Source of the DNA: Anaerolineae bacterium
GTDB taxonomy: Bacteria; Chloroflexota; Anaerolineae; Aggregatilineales; Phototrophicaceae
DNA: 5,757 bases
Assembly (NCBI GenBank): GCA_015492875.1
Contig: WGEI01000572.1
Location: 1-5,757 of the forward strand
Direction: 5' to 3'
The notes under the pieces are model-generated. The model did no database searches. It was not told where the DNA came from and saw only the letters and a program-made list of their open reading frames with translations. The position numbers and the translations under genes were made by a program. Position 1 is the first letter of the stretch. Each line of letters starts with the position of its first letter. This document shows, piece by piece, positions 1 to 5,757 of the stretch.

Positions 1-397
1 GATACAAGCCGCCCGTTGCACGGCTCAACATAGCCGCTGCCCCAATTTCCTCATAGCTCAACATTCGAAACAACTCACCAAAGCCGGGTATAGCCTTCTC
101 CAAGTGGTGGGCGATGACATCATAAGTGCGGTCACGTGGGGAAATCCCCGTCCCGCCGTTGAATAGGGCGATTTGTGCTTCTGTTAAGGCCGCAATATCG
201 CTGAGCGCGGCCTCTATTTCATGCGGCTCATCGCGCACGATGCGATATAACACTATGCGATGTCCATCCCTTTTTAGCCGCTCATGCAGATAGCGATAGT
301 TCTCGTCTGTTTCGGGGGTGCGCGTATCGCTGACGGTGACAATGGCGAACCCCGCTTGTACCCTGTCGGCCTTTTGACGATGCTCTTCCGCGCCCAT
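1..397 (-). CDS. moaB: MoaB/Mog-family molybdenum cofactor biosynthesis protein, 3' end cut off by the window
   Basis: Reading the minus strand from the ATG at 397 gives 132 uninterrupted codons to the window edge. Family members activate molybdopterin by adenylylation before molybdenum insertion (MogA and archaeal MoaB); some bacterial MoaB proteins are of uncertain need. The translation starts with a short polar tail, then a first beta strand and the segment TVSDTRTPETDEN (about residues 21-33). The family hallmark NGGTGISPRDRTYD follows (80-93), then IPGFGELFRMLSYEEIG (103-119) and AMLSRATGG (122-130). These motifs match the Gram-positive-like MoaB type, in which Asn precedes GGTG. Full-length proteins are about 165-180 residues, so roughly 35-45 C-terminal residues lie beyond position 1. 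The start is supported by a strong AAGGAGG ten or so bases upstream. The gene is divergent from ilvD. Whether it is functionally MoaB or MogA cannot be decided from this fragment, though the FGELFRMLSYEEIG segment favours MoaB. Confidence 0.9.
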   Translation of the reverse strand, partial: MGAEEHRQKADRVQAGFAIVTVSDTRTPETDENYRYLHERLKRDGHRIVLYRIVRDEPHEIEAALSDIAALTEAQIALFNGGTGISPRDRTYDVIAHHLEKAIPGFGELFRMLSYEEIGAAAMLSRATGGLY

Positions 398-402
398 AGG
401 CG

Positions 403-419
403 TATTCCCTCCTTGAATA
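403..419 (-). promoter_or_regulatory. MoaB-gene ribosome binding site in the loop of a small hairpin
   Basis: On the minus strand the sequence reads TATTC-AAGGAGG-GAATA. The near-perfect Shine-Dalgarno sequence AAGGAGG (positions 414-408) is exactly the 7-base loop between a perfect 5-bp inverted repeat. Spacing from the SD to the ATG at 397 is about ten bases, which supports that start. The stem is AU-rich and probably weak, so a regulatory role is inference; the SD itself is clear. Confidence 0.7.
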
Positions 420-440
420 TCCTTTGCCACAGAGGTTTTC

Positions 441-470
441 AGTCTACCATATCCCCCCATGACCTGTTAC
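441..470 (-). promoter_or_regulatory. weak candidate sigma-70-like promoter for the MoaB-family gene
   Basis: On the minus strand, GTAACA (470-465) is followed after 18 bases by TAGACT (446-441). Each hexamer matches the consensus at 4 of 6 positions. The placement would give a short 5' leader of about 35-40 bases including the SD. The match is weak and the organism's consensus is unknown. Confidence 0.2.
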
Positions 471-509
471 GACCACTCTTGGCCATTGATGGTTTTCTGT
501 ATGGGGGAT
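451..509. repeat. imperfect inverted repeat in the divergent intergenic region
   Basis: ATCCCCCCAT at 451-460 and ATGGGGGAT at 501-509 are reverse complements apart from one extra C. They are separated by 40 bases. The repeat lies between the two divergent genes, overlapping the possible MoaB-gene promoter and upstream of the possible ilvD promoter. It could be a pair of operator half-sites or a long-loop hairpin, or it could be chance; the runs of C and G make it low in complexity. Confidence 0.3.
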
Positions 510-535
510 GTACCCTTTTATTTAGCGCGCAATGC

Positions 536-564
536 TTGCAATATCGGCGGGAGAGGGGCATACT
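536..564 (+). promoter_or_regulatory. candidate sigma-70-like promoter for ilvD
   Basis: TTGCAA at 536-541 and CATACT at 559-564 are separated by 17 bases, the optimal spacing, and each matches the consensus at 4 of 6 positions. Transcription would start near 571 and leave about 30 bases of leader that includes the ribosome binding site. If correct, the transcript begins downstream of the in-frame ATG at 459, supporting the start at 603. There is no visible leader-peptide attenuator with branched-chain codon runs and no recognisable T-box. Confidence 0.35.
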
Positions 565-587
565 CTTCTGCAATAGAGCCTTTATAT

Positions 588-593
588 GGGGAG
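588..593 (+). promoter_or_regulatory. ilvD ribosome binding site
   Basis: GGGGAG lies 9 bases before the ATG at 603. This purine-rich Shine-Dalgarno-like sequence decides the start in favour of 603 over the in-frame ATG at 459. Confidence 0.65.
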
Positions 594-602
594 AATAGCG
601 TT

Positions 603-2300
603 ATGGATGAAAAACAACTGAAGACTGTAGGCCGCCTCAACCAACGCAGCCGCACCCTTGTCGAAGGGAGTGACCGCGCTGCCGCCCGCGCCATGCTCAA
701 AGCCATCGGCTTCACCGATGATGACCTCGCCAAACCGCTCATCGGCATCGCCAATACTTGGACAGAAATTGGCCCCTGCAACTTCCACCTGCGCAAACTC
801 GCCGCCGATGTGAAGCGCGGCATTCGTGCCGCTGGGGGCACGCCATTGGAGTTCAATACCATCAGCATCTCCGACGGCATCACTATGGGCACAGAAGGCA
901 TGAAAGCCTCGCTCATCAGCCGTGAAATCATTGCGGACAGCATCGAACTTGTCGCCCGCGCCAATATGCTGGATGGTGTCGTCGCCCTCTCTTCGTGTGA
1001 TAAGACCATCCCCGGCACCATCATGGCGCTTATCCGCCTCAACGTGCCTTCCCTCATGCTTTATGGCGGCACCATTTACCCCGGCGATTATAACGGCCAG
1101 CCGGTCGATGTCGTCAGCGTCTTTGAAGCGATTGGCGCATATGCTAAAGGCGATATTACTTATGAAGAATTACAGGCGATTGAGAATGTCGCTTGTCCGG
1201 GACCGGGCGCTTGTGGTGGCCAATTTACCGCCAATACAATGGCTACCATCTCCGAGATTATTGGCATCTGCCCGATGGGTATGGCCGATGTCCCCGCCGA
1301 AGATGAAGAAAAGGCCAATGTTGCCTATCGTGCCGGCGAACTGGTTTTGCAATTGATTGATAGCGATGTGCGCCCGCGCGATTTATTCACCCGCAAGTCG
1401 CTAGAAAATGCCATTGCCGTCGCCGCCGCTACAGCGGGCAGCACCAACAGCATCTTGCATACGCTCGCTTTTGCCCGCGAAGCAGGTGTCGAGTTCACCC
1501 TCGATGACATTGAAGCCGTGAGTAAACGCACGCCTGTCATCGCCGATATGCGCCCCACTGGGAAGTACATGGCGCTTGATTTGTATAAAGCTGGTGGCGT
1601 GCCCATGCTAGCCAAGCGCATGATTGAAGCCGACCTCCTACACGGCGATACCCTCACTGTGACTGGTCAAACATTGGCGGAAGCAGTCGCTAATGCCCAG
1701 GAGACGCCCGACCAGCAAGTGGTGCGCTCTGTCGATAATCCCATTAAGCCGACGGGCGGCCTCGTCGTCCTGCGCGGCAACCTCGCCCCGCGTGGCGCTG
1801 TGGCCAAGCTCAAAGGGGACGAACCAACGCATCACCGTGGGCCAGCCCGTATCTTCGAGCGCGAAGAGGACGCTATGCAGGCCGTACAAGGTGGCCAAAT
1901 AAAGGCGGGTGATGTTGTCGTCATCCGCTACGAAGGGCCTGTTGGCGGCCCCGGTATGCGCGAAATGCTCAGCGTCACCGCCGCCATTGTGGGGCAAGGG
2001 CTGGGTCAAGATGTCATGCTCATCACTGATGGCCGCTTCAGCGGTGGCACACGCGGCCTGATGATTGGCCATGTTGCTCCAGAGGCGATGGTAGGCGGCC
2101 CCATTGGCCTGCTACAAGAGGGCGACATCATCGAAGTGGACGTTGAGCAGCGCAGCATCCGCGTTGAACTCAGTGACGAAGCGCTAGAAGCGCGCCGTGC
2201 CGCATGGCAAGCACCACAACCCAACTATACCAGTGGCGTTTGGGCGAAATACGCCCGCCTTGTTGCTCAGGCCGACGATGGCGCTGTCACCAATCCGTAG
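603..2300 (+). CDS. ilvD: dihydroxy-acid dehydratase
   Basis: A 565-residue cytosolic Fe-S enzyme that dehydrates 2,3-dihydroxy-isovalerate and 2,3-dihydroxy-3-methylvalerate to the 2-keto acids on the way to valine, isoleucine and leucine. Visible cluster ligands of the IlvD/Edd family are Cys59 (EIGPCNFH), Cys132 in SCDKTIPGTIM (signature 1; Lys134 is the candidate carbamylated metal-binding lysine) and Cys204 in CPGPGACGGQFTANTMA. SDGITMGTEGM (90-100) and the C-terminal signature DGRFSGGTRGLMIGHVAPEA (476-495, Ser480 the likely base) are intact. Length and the CPGPGACGGQFTANTMA block favour dihydroxy-acid dehydratase over 6-phosphogluconate or sugar-acid dehydratases. An in-frame ATG at 459 would add 48 residues that do not resemble the family (starting MTCYDHSWPL); the start at 603 has an SD, gives normal family length and begins the conserved region. 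No other ilv or leu gene is in the window, so ilvD appears to stand alone here. Terminates at TAG. Confidence 0.96.
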   Translation: MDEKQLKTVGRLNQRSRTLVEGSDRAAARAMLKAIGFTDDDLAKPLIGIANTWTEIGPCNFHLRKLAADVKRGIRAAGGTPLEFNTISISDGITMGTEGMKASLISREIIADSIELVARANMLDGVVALSSCDKTIPGTIMALIRLNVPSLMLYGGTIYPGDYNGQPVDVVSVFEAIGAYAKGDITYEELQAIENVACPGPGACGGQFTANTMATISEIIGICPMGMADVPAEDEEKANVAYRAGELVLQLIDSDVRPRDLFTRKSLENAIAVAAATAGSTNSILHTLAFAREAGVEFTLDDIEAVSKRTPVIADMRPTGKYMALDLYKAGGVPMLAKRMIEADLLHGDTLTVTGQTLAEAVANAQETPDQQVVRSVDNPIKPTGGLVVLRGNLAPRGAVAKLKGDEPTHHRGPARIFEREEDAMQAVQGGQIKAGDVVVIRYEGPVGGPGMREMLSVTAAIVGQGLGQDVMLITDGRFSGGTRGLMIGHVAPEAMVGGPIGLLQEGDIIEVDVEQRSIRVELSDEALEARRAAWQAPQPNYTSGVWAKYARLVAQADDGAVTNP

Positions 2301-2327
2301 TGTATTGACCAATCCCTAACACATTTT

Positions 2328-2352
2328 GGGGCGTGGGGATGACCTGCGCCCC
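2328..2352 (+). terminator. weak candidate terminator hairpin after ilvD
   Basis: GGGGCG at 2328-2333 pairs with CGCCCC at 2347-2352 around a 13-base loop, 27 bases after the ilvD stop. An alternative nested fold pairs GGGG 2328-2331 with CCCC 2358-2361 and GGGG 2335-2338 with CCCC 2349-2352. Only a short TATTT follows rather than a clear U-tract, so intrinsic termination is uncertain. Confidence 0.3.
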
Positions 2353-2457
2353 TATTTCCCCGCTGCTTTGACGAGCGCTTGCTCCAACAATGCACTAGTC
2401 CACCAGCAATGCCCGCCGACCTACAAAAAAAGCCGCACCGCTGTCGCTGAGCGAGTT

Positions 2458-2483
2458 CATGGCGGGGACGGTCTTTCGCCATG
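2458..2483. repeat. perfect 7-bp inverted repeat (possible hairpin)
   Basis: CATGGCG at 2458-2464 and CGCCATG at 2477-2483 are perfect reverse complements around a 12-base loop. No U-tract follows closely on either strand (the A-run at 2424-2430 is about 27 bases away, too far for a classic minus-strand terminator). It lies about 60 bases before the -10-like box of the hydrolase operon. It could be a structural element or a binding site; function unknown. Confidence 0.35.
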
Positions 2484-2520
2484 CTGTTAATTAGGTACGA
2501 TAATTCAAACGCAACCTTTG

Positions 2521-2549
2521 TTTATCTTCGGGCGGTATAAGCCTATAAT
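2521..2549 (+). promoter_or_regulatory. candidate promoter of the hydrolase-kinase operon
   Basis: A perfect TATAAT at 2544-2549 lies 17 bases after TTTATC (2521-2526), a poor -35 match at 3 of 6 positions. A second choice is TTGTTT at 2518-2523 with 20-base spacing. The surroundings are AT-rich compared with the flanking genes. The predicted start near 2556 would leave about 44 bases of leader before the ATG at 2600. The perfect -10 box and its position make a promoter here likely; the -35 assignment is uncertain. Confidence 0.5.
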
Positions 2550-2556
2550 GTTATAG
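2543..2556. promoter_or_regulatory. 14-bp palindrome overlapping the -10 box, possible operator
   Basis: CTATAA (2543-2548) and TTATAG (2551-2556) are perfect inverted repeats with a TG centre. The -10 box TATAAT lies inside this palindrome. A repressor bound here would block the promoter, but AT-rich palindromes of this size also arise by chance, and no regulator gene is seen nearby. Confidence 0.3.
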
Positions 2557-2599
2557 AACGTGTTTTGCTTCTATTTGTCGATGATGTAATAAGGTCATT

Positions 2600-3478
2600 A
2601 TGCAGCCAATTCATCACTTCAGCGATAAGACACTGACAACCATCCCCGTGATTCACATGGCCGTTGCAAATGGCTTCCCGCCGCAAGTCTATGCGCCTTT
2701 GTTGCACCCCTTCGCCCAGCGCTTTACGACAGTGAGCTTGCCACCTCGCGCGCTCTGGGGAGATGAAGACTATCGCCGCTTTTACTCTTGGCAACAGCTC
2801 GCTGATGATTTGCTGGCTGGGCTACAAACTCATAATTTTACCGATGTTGTAGCGATTGGCCATTCCTTTGGTGGGGTGGCTTCTGTATTGGCCGCCTTGA
2901 AAGAGCCGCAACGTTTTCGTGGCCTCATTTTACTAGACCCGACCTTCATCAACTTTCCGCTGCCGGTTGCCGCGCTCGTTTGGCTAGCACAGCGCTTAAA
3001 CCTCTCTGCTCATCTCCCTTTGGTGCAGGGCGCGTTGCGTCGCCGTCGTCATTTCGAAAGCGCAGATGAGGCCTATACCTACTTCCGCAACAAGCGCTTT
3101 TTTGCCGAATGGCCAGATGAAACGCTTAAGCTTTATGTACAGGGCATTACCCGCCCCGCAGAACAAGGTGGCGTAGAGCTGGCATGGTCTCCAGAGTGGG
3201 AAGCGCAGTATTACCGCCATGTCTTCACTTGGTCATGGCAAAAGCTACCGCAACTGCCGCGCCATATCCCGTTATTGGTCATTCGTGGCGAGAGCAGCGA
3301 CACATTCACCGCCGCCGGTATGGTGCGGCTCAAACGTCTCGTTCCACAGGCGGAGGCACAAGTGGTTAAGGGGGGGCATCTCTTCCCAATGACGAACGTG
3401 GCGGAAACGCAGGGGATTATCGCCACGTGGTTACATAATCACTTCGAAGTTGAGCACGAGGTTCTAAGAGCACCATGA
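2600..3478 (+). CDS. alpha/beta hydrolase, substrate unknown
   Basis: A 292-residue alpha/beta-hydrolase-fold protein, probably cytosolic since no signal peptide is visible. The nucleophile elbow GHSFGG places the catalytic Ser at 89. Strand LLVIRGESSDTF (225-236) supplies Asp234 as the probable acid, and KGGHLFPM (257-264) supplies His260. The segment HMAVANGFPPQVYAPLL (19-35) is where the oxyanion-loop HG motif usually lies; here ANGFPP takes that place, as in some uncharacterised hydrolases. A lid-like insertion rich in Arg, Phe and Trp covers about 120-215. The reaction could be ester, amide or C-C bond hydrolysis; the sequence does not decide. An in-frame stop at 2582-2584 and no earlier ATG support the start at 2600, although the SD (AAGG at 2591-2594, 5 bases away) is weak. 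Its stop codon overlaps the kinase start in ATGA, so the two genes are almost certainly one operon. Confidence 0.9.
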   Translation: MQPIHHFSDKTLTTIPVIHMAVANGFPPQVYAPLLHPFAQRFTTVSLPPRALWGDEDYRRFYSWQQLADDLLAGLQTHNFTDVVAIGHSFGGVASVLAALKEPQRFRGLILLDPTFINFPLPVAALVWLAQRLNLSAHLPLVQGALRRRRHFESADEAYTYFRNKRFFAEWPDETLKLYVQGITRPAEQGGVELAWSPEWEAQYYRHVFTWSWQKLPQLPRHIPLLVIRGESSDTFTAAGMVRLKRLVPQAEAQVVKGGHLFPMTNVAETQGIIATWLHNHFEVEHEVLRAP

Positions 3479-5745
3479 TTTTGGTTATATCGGAAATCAT
3501 CATCTTAGGCGGACTTGGTTTACTATTACATGCTTTACGCAAACAGTATGGCTACACCATGCTGATGATGTATATCGGTGGATTGACTGTCTGGACATAC
3601 TTCACATTTCTTTCAGAACTGGGCTTTGAAAGCGCCAATGGCCTCATCTTTTATAACAACACAGAAATTTATGCCCCTATTCTGCTGCTCTTCACCCTTG
3701 TGGTATATGTGACAGAGGGCATTATCATCGTCCGTCGCCTCATTTTGAGCATCGTGGCCATCAGCATTTTCATGGCAGTCTTTGGGCTATCATCATTTTT
3801 GCGATTGGAAATGCTAGGCGAGAATGTACTGATAATCGGCCAACACATGAGCAATCTCCCCACCCCCGAACCCTTGAAGCTGTTGGGATTTATGGGCTTG
3901 TTGATTGTTGCCTTATATATGCAATCGGCCATTTACCAGTTTTTCGCCAATCGCTGGCCTGAACAACGCCATTGGTTGGCTACGGGTGTCGCTTTATGGG
4001 GGACATTGTCGCTCGTTTGGATGGTTAACCATCGTCTGTTAGCCCCTGAAATCTATCGCCTCGATGAGCATCTTGCCCTATTGCTCCTCCCTGTTGCTGT
4101 GATATGGGCGATGAGTATCGTCTATTTCACTTGGTACATTAAAGATGATGCTCTTGCCCAAACTTATCCCCCCTTGTCCATGCTCTTTGGAAAAGCTGCC
4201 GAGATGGAGAAGGCACTAAGCATCGCAGAATACGCTCGCCGCCTCGCTGAAGAACGCTATCACCAACTCATTGAACACTCTGATGAGGTATTCACGTTCT
4301 TTGAAAAAGTCGATGGTCGCTGGCGTTATACGATGGTCAGCCCCGGCTATGAACGGCTCACAGGGCGTAAAGTCGATGACCTGTATCAAGACCCCCGCGC
4401 ATGGTTTGATGCTATTCACCCAGAAGACCGCGAACGGGTTATCAAGGAACTGCGCGATAGGCGCGATAAATCGTTCACCTTCCGCCTCATTCATACTAGC
4501 GGCGAAACGCTGCGGGTGACTATACACATTTACGTCATCAAAGATGAACATGGCGAGGTGGTACGTATTATCTCCACCACGACCGATGTCACCACCTTAC
4601 ACATGACAATGGAAGCCTTGCGCGAGAGTGAAAAACGGTATCGCCAATTAGCCGAGCATATCGACGAAGTTTTCTGGATGGCCGATATTGATACCCTCTC
4701 CGTGACTTATGTCAGCCCGGCCTTTGAAAAGTTGTGGGGCGTCTCTAAAGAGGTGATGATGGGCAATAATCAGCAATGGCGCGAATATGTCTATCCCGAA
4801 GATTTGCCGCGTGTCGATGATTGGATAAGGCAGCTCTTTCAGCGCAAGTTTGTACCCGTAGAATTTCGCATCAAGCGCCCAGATGGGCAAATGCGTTGGC
4901 TGCGTTGGCAGGGCTACCCCATTGAAGAAGACGGGCGCATCACCAAAACGGCTGGTGTTACCCACGATATTACCGCCGAAAAAGAGGCGGAGACGCACCG
5001 CAAAGCGCTAGCGCTGGAGCGCCAACGGACGGAGTTGGTCAATCAATTCGTCAGCGATGCCACCCATGACCTCAAAACCCCATTGAGCGTCATCACGATG
5101 AAAGTCGATATGATACGCCGCGCCCAAACGCCAGAAGCTATCGCCCACCATCTCGCCACTCTGGAACGCCATGCAAAGCGTTTGGACGCCCTCATCAGCG
5201 ACCTGCTCACCATCTCCCGTTTAGATTTTCTGACAGACATTAGCCGAGAGCGCGTATCATTAGAGCGTATCATGCACGATATTATGGAGCGCGTCCAACC
5301 ATTAGCAGACAAGCATGAGGTCGCCCTGTCCTTTAATTGCCAGTGTGAGCAAACGCCGCACTTACTCGCCAACCAAATGGACATCACCCGCTGTTTGCAC
5401 AATATCATTGAGAACGCCATTCACTACACCGAAGCGGGCGGCTCAGTGACGGTAGCTGTGCAGCGCGAGGGGGCGTTTGTCCGCATTGATGTGAGCGATA
5501 CCGGCATGGGCATTGCCGAAGAAGACCTTCCCAAAATTTTCCAGCGTTTCTATCGCTCGGATAAAGCGCGCTCGACTTCAAAAGGCGGTACAGGGCTGGG
5601 GCTGGCAATTGCTAAGCGTATTGTTGAGTTGCACGGCGGCACGATTAACGTCCAAAGCGAGGTTGGGGTGGGGAGCACGTTCTCCATTCGTTTACCCGTC
5701 CTCCCCGTAGAGCAAGCTCATCAGCACGATGCGGCAGTGTCTTAG
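3475..5745 (+). CDS. membrane PAS-PAS sensor histidine kinase with seven predicted transmembrane segments
   Basis: A 756-residue inner-membrane two-component sensor. Hydrophobic segments lie at about 1-19, 27-46, 66-86, 89-109, 135-156, 168-184 and 199-222, suggesting seven membrane passes. A charged helical linker (237-262) leads to PAS 1 (about 262-374) and PAS 2 (about 388-503). The two PAS domains begin alike (RYHQLIEHSDEVF and RYRQLAEHIDEVF), suggesting internal duplication. A HisKA dimerisation domain follows, with phospho-acceptor His531 in SDATHDLKTPLS, then a HATPase domain: N-box NIIENAIHYT (643-652, Asn647), G1 box DTGMGI (675-680), F-box FQRFYR (689-694) and G2 box GTGLGLAI (705-712). 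All catalytic boxes look intact. No receiver domain is attached. The N-terminal region does not resemble the common periplasmic-loop sensor, and YVTEGIIIVRRLI (78-90) faintly recalls VUT/YhhQ-type transporters, which is only a suggestion. The ATG overlaps the hydrolase stop by four bases and has only a weak SD (AAGAG at 3466-3470), which fits translational coupling. The cognate response regulator and signal are unknown. Confidence 0.95.
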   Translation: MILVISEIIILGGLGLLLHALRKQYGYTMLMMYIGGLTVWTYFTFLSELGFESANGLIFYNNTEIYAPILLLFTLVVYVTEGIIIVRRLILSIVAISIFMAVFGLSSFLRLEMLGENVLIIGQHMSNLPTPEPLKLLGFMGLLIVALYMQSAIYQFFANRWPEQRHWLATGVALWGTLSLVWMVNHRLLAPEIYRLDEHLALLLLPVAVIWAMSIVYFTWYIKDDALAQTYPPLSMLFGKAAEMEKALSIAEYARRLAEERYHQLIEHSDEVFTFFEKVDGRWRYTMVSPGYERLTGRKVDDLYQDPRAWFDAIHPEDRERVIKELRDRRDKSFTFRLIHTSGETLRVTIHIYVIKDEHGEVVRIISTTTDVTTLHMTMEALRESEKRYRQLAEHIDEVFWMADIDTLSVTYVSPAFEKLWGVSKEVMMGNNQQWREYVYPEDLPRVDDWIRQLFQRKFVPVEFRIKRPDGQMRWLRWQGYPIEEDGRITKTAGVTHDITAEKEAETHRKALALERQRTELVNQFVSDATHDLKTPLSVITMKVDMIRRAQTPEAIAHHLATLERHAKRLDALISDLLTISRLDFLTDISRERVSLERIMHDIMERVQPLADKHEVALSFNCQCEQTPHLLANQMDITRCLHNIIENAIHYTEAGGSVTVAVQREGAFVRIDVSDTGMGIAEEDLPKIFQRFYRSDKARSTSKGGTGLGLAIAKRIVELHGGTINVQSEVGVGSTFSIRLPVLPVEQAHQHDAAVS

Positions 5746-5757
5746 TACGCTTTGCGG

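Larger units (their letters stand above)
2301..2599. other. intergenic region without a convincing gene
   Basis: This 299-base stretch separates ilvD from the hydrolase operon. Plus-strand frames are broken by frequent stops, and the frame that ends at TAG 2492-2494 is open for only about 31 codons. A 71-codon minus-strand reading frame (2482-2267) overlaps the end of ilvD, is rich in Arg, Cys and His, and shows no family motif. The region holds two candidate hairpins (2328-2352 and 2458-2483), an A-run at 2424-2430, and a promoter-like block near 2521-2556. It might include a decayed gene remnant, but I see nothing that proves it. Confidence 0.6.

Noticed and set aside
284..598. Plus-strand reading frame of 104 codons across the start of the MoaB-family gene and the intergenic region
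   Set aside because: Its first part is antisense to the clearly conserved MoaB-family gene, it has no recognisable motif, and it overlaps the promoter region of ilvD.
518..1057. Minus-strand reading frame of 179 codons opposite ilvD
   Set aside because: It lies opposite the highly conserved IlvD N-terminal half; the translation is Ser/Arg/Met-rich and without family motifs, typical of an antisense shadow.
1638..2072. Minus-strand reading frame of 144 codons opposite the ilvD C-terminal half
   Set aside because: Antisense to the conserved GRFSGGTRG region; no motif and no convincing independent start signal.
2267..2482. Minus-strand reading frame of 71 codons in the ilvD-hydrolase intergenic region
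   Set aside because: It overlaps the ilvD 3' end, its composition is unlike a folded protein, and its start lies inside the 2458-2483 hairpin with no good SD.
4648..4998. Minus-strand reading frame of 116 codons opposite the kinase PAS 2 domain
   Set aside because: The plus strand here encodes a clear PAS domain; the antisense product shows no recognisable family.
3475..5745. Possibility that the kinase is a hybrid kinase with a receiver domain or a phytochrome-type sensor
   Set aside because: The protein ends about 14 residues after the HATPase domain (IRLPV), leaving no room for a receiver, and there is no GAF or PHY domain with a chromophore cysteine.
1..5757. CRISPR arrays, insertion sequences, tRNA genes, defence or toxin-antitoxin loci
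   Set aside because: No regularly spaced repeats, transposase motifs, cloverleaf-like sequences or toxin-antitoxin gene pairs were seen on either strand.

Overview
The window comes from a bacterial chromosome of moderate GC content (my impression is slightly above 50 percent; not computed). It holds four protein-coding genes in a housekeeping and signalling context. Gene style, Shine-Dalgarno use and the membrane-PAS-PAS-kinase architecture would fit a Chloroflexota-like bacterium. That is an impression which I cannot test without a database search, so the taxonomy should be treated as open. I see no mobile element, CRISPR array, tRNA or rRNA.

Layout: (1) Positions 1-397, minus strand, carry the 5' part of a MoaB/Mog-type molybdenum cofactor gene that runs off the left edge. 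(2) Positions 398-602 are a divergent intergenic region with the start signals of the MoaB gene and of ilvD, plus an imperfect inverted repeat rich in C and G runs. (3) Positions 603-2300, plus strand, carry a complete ilvD for dihydroxy-acid dehydratase, the third step of branched-chain amino acid synthesis, with all three Fe-S cysteines and both family signatures intact. (4) Positions 2301-2599 hold no convincing gene, but contain two candidate hairpins and a promoter-like block with a perfect TATAAT box embedded in a 14-bp palindrome. (5) Positions 2600-5745, plus strand, form a tight two-gene unit: an alpha/beta hydrolase followed, with a 4-base ATGA overlap, by a 756-residue membrane-bound hybrid of seven predicted membrane segments, two PAS domains and a histidine kinase core. 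The window ends 12 bases after the kinase stop codon.

How the genes relate: the MoaB gene and ilvD are divergent and have no evident functional link beyond sharing an intergenic region. The hydrolase and kinase overlap and are very probably cotranscribed and translationally coupled, which suggests, as inference only, that the hydrolase makes, removes or responds to something sensed by the kinase. No response regulator is seen; it would have to lie downstream or elsewhere.

I did not find clear evidence of a novel defence, mobile or biosynthetic system. The most interesting item is the hydrolase/sensor-kinase pair with its polytopic, possibly transporter-like N-terminal sensor region.
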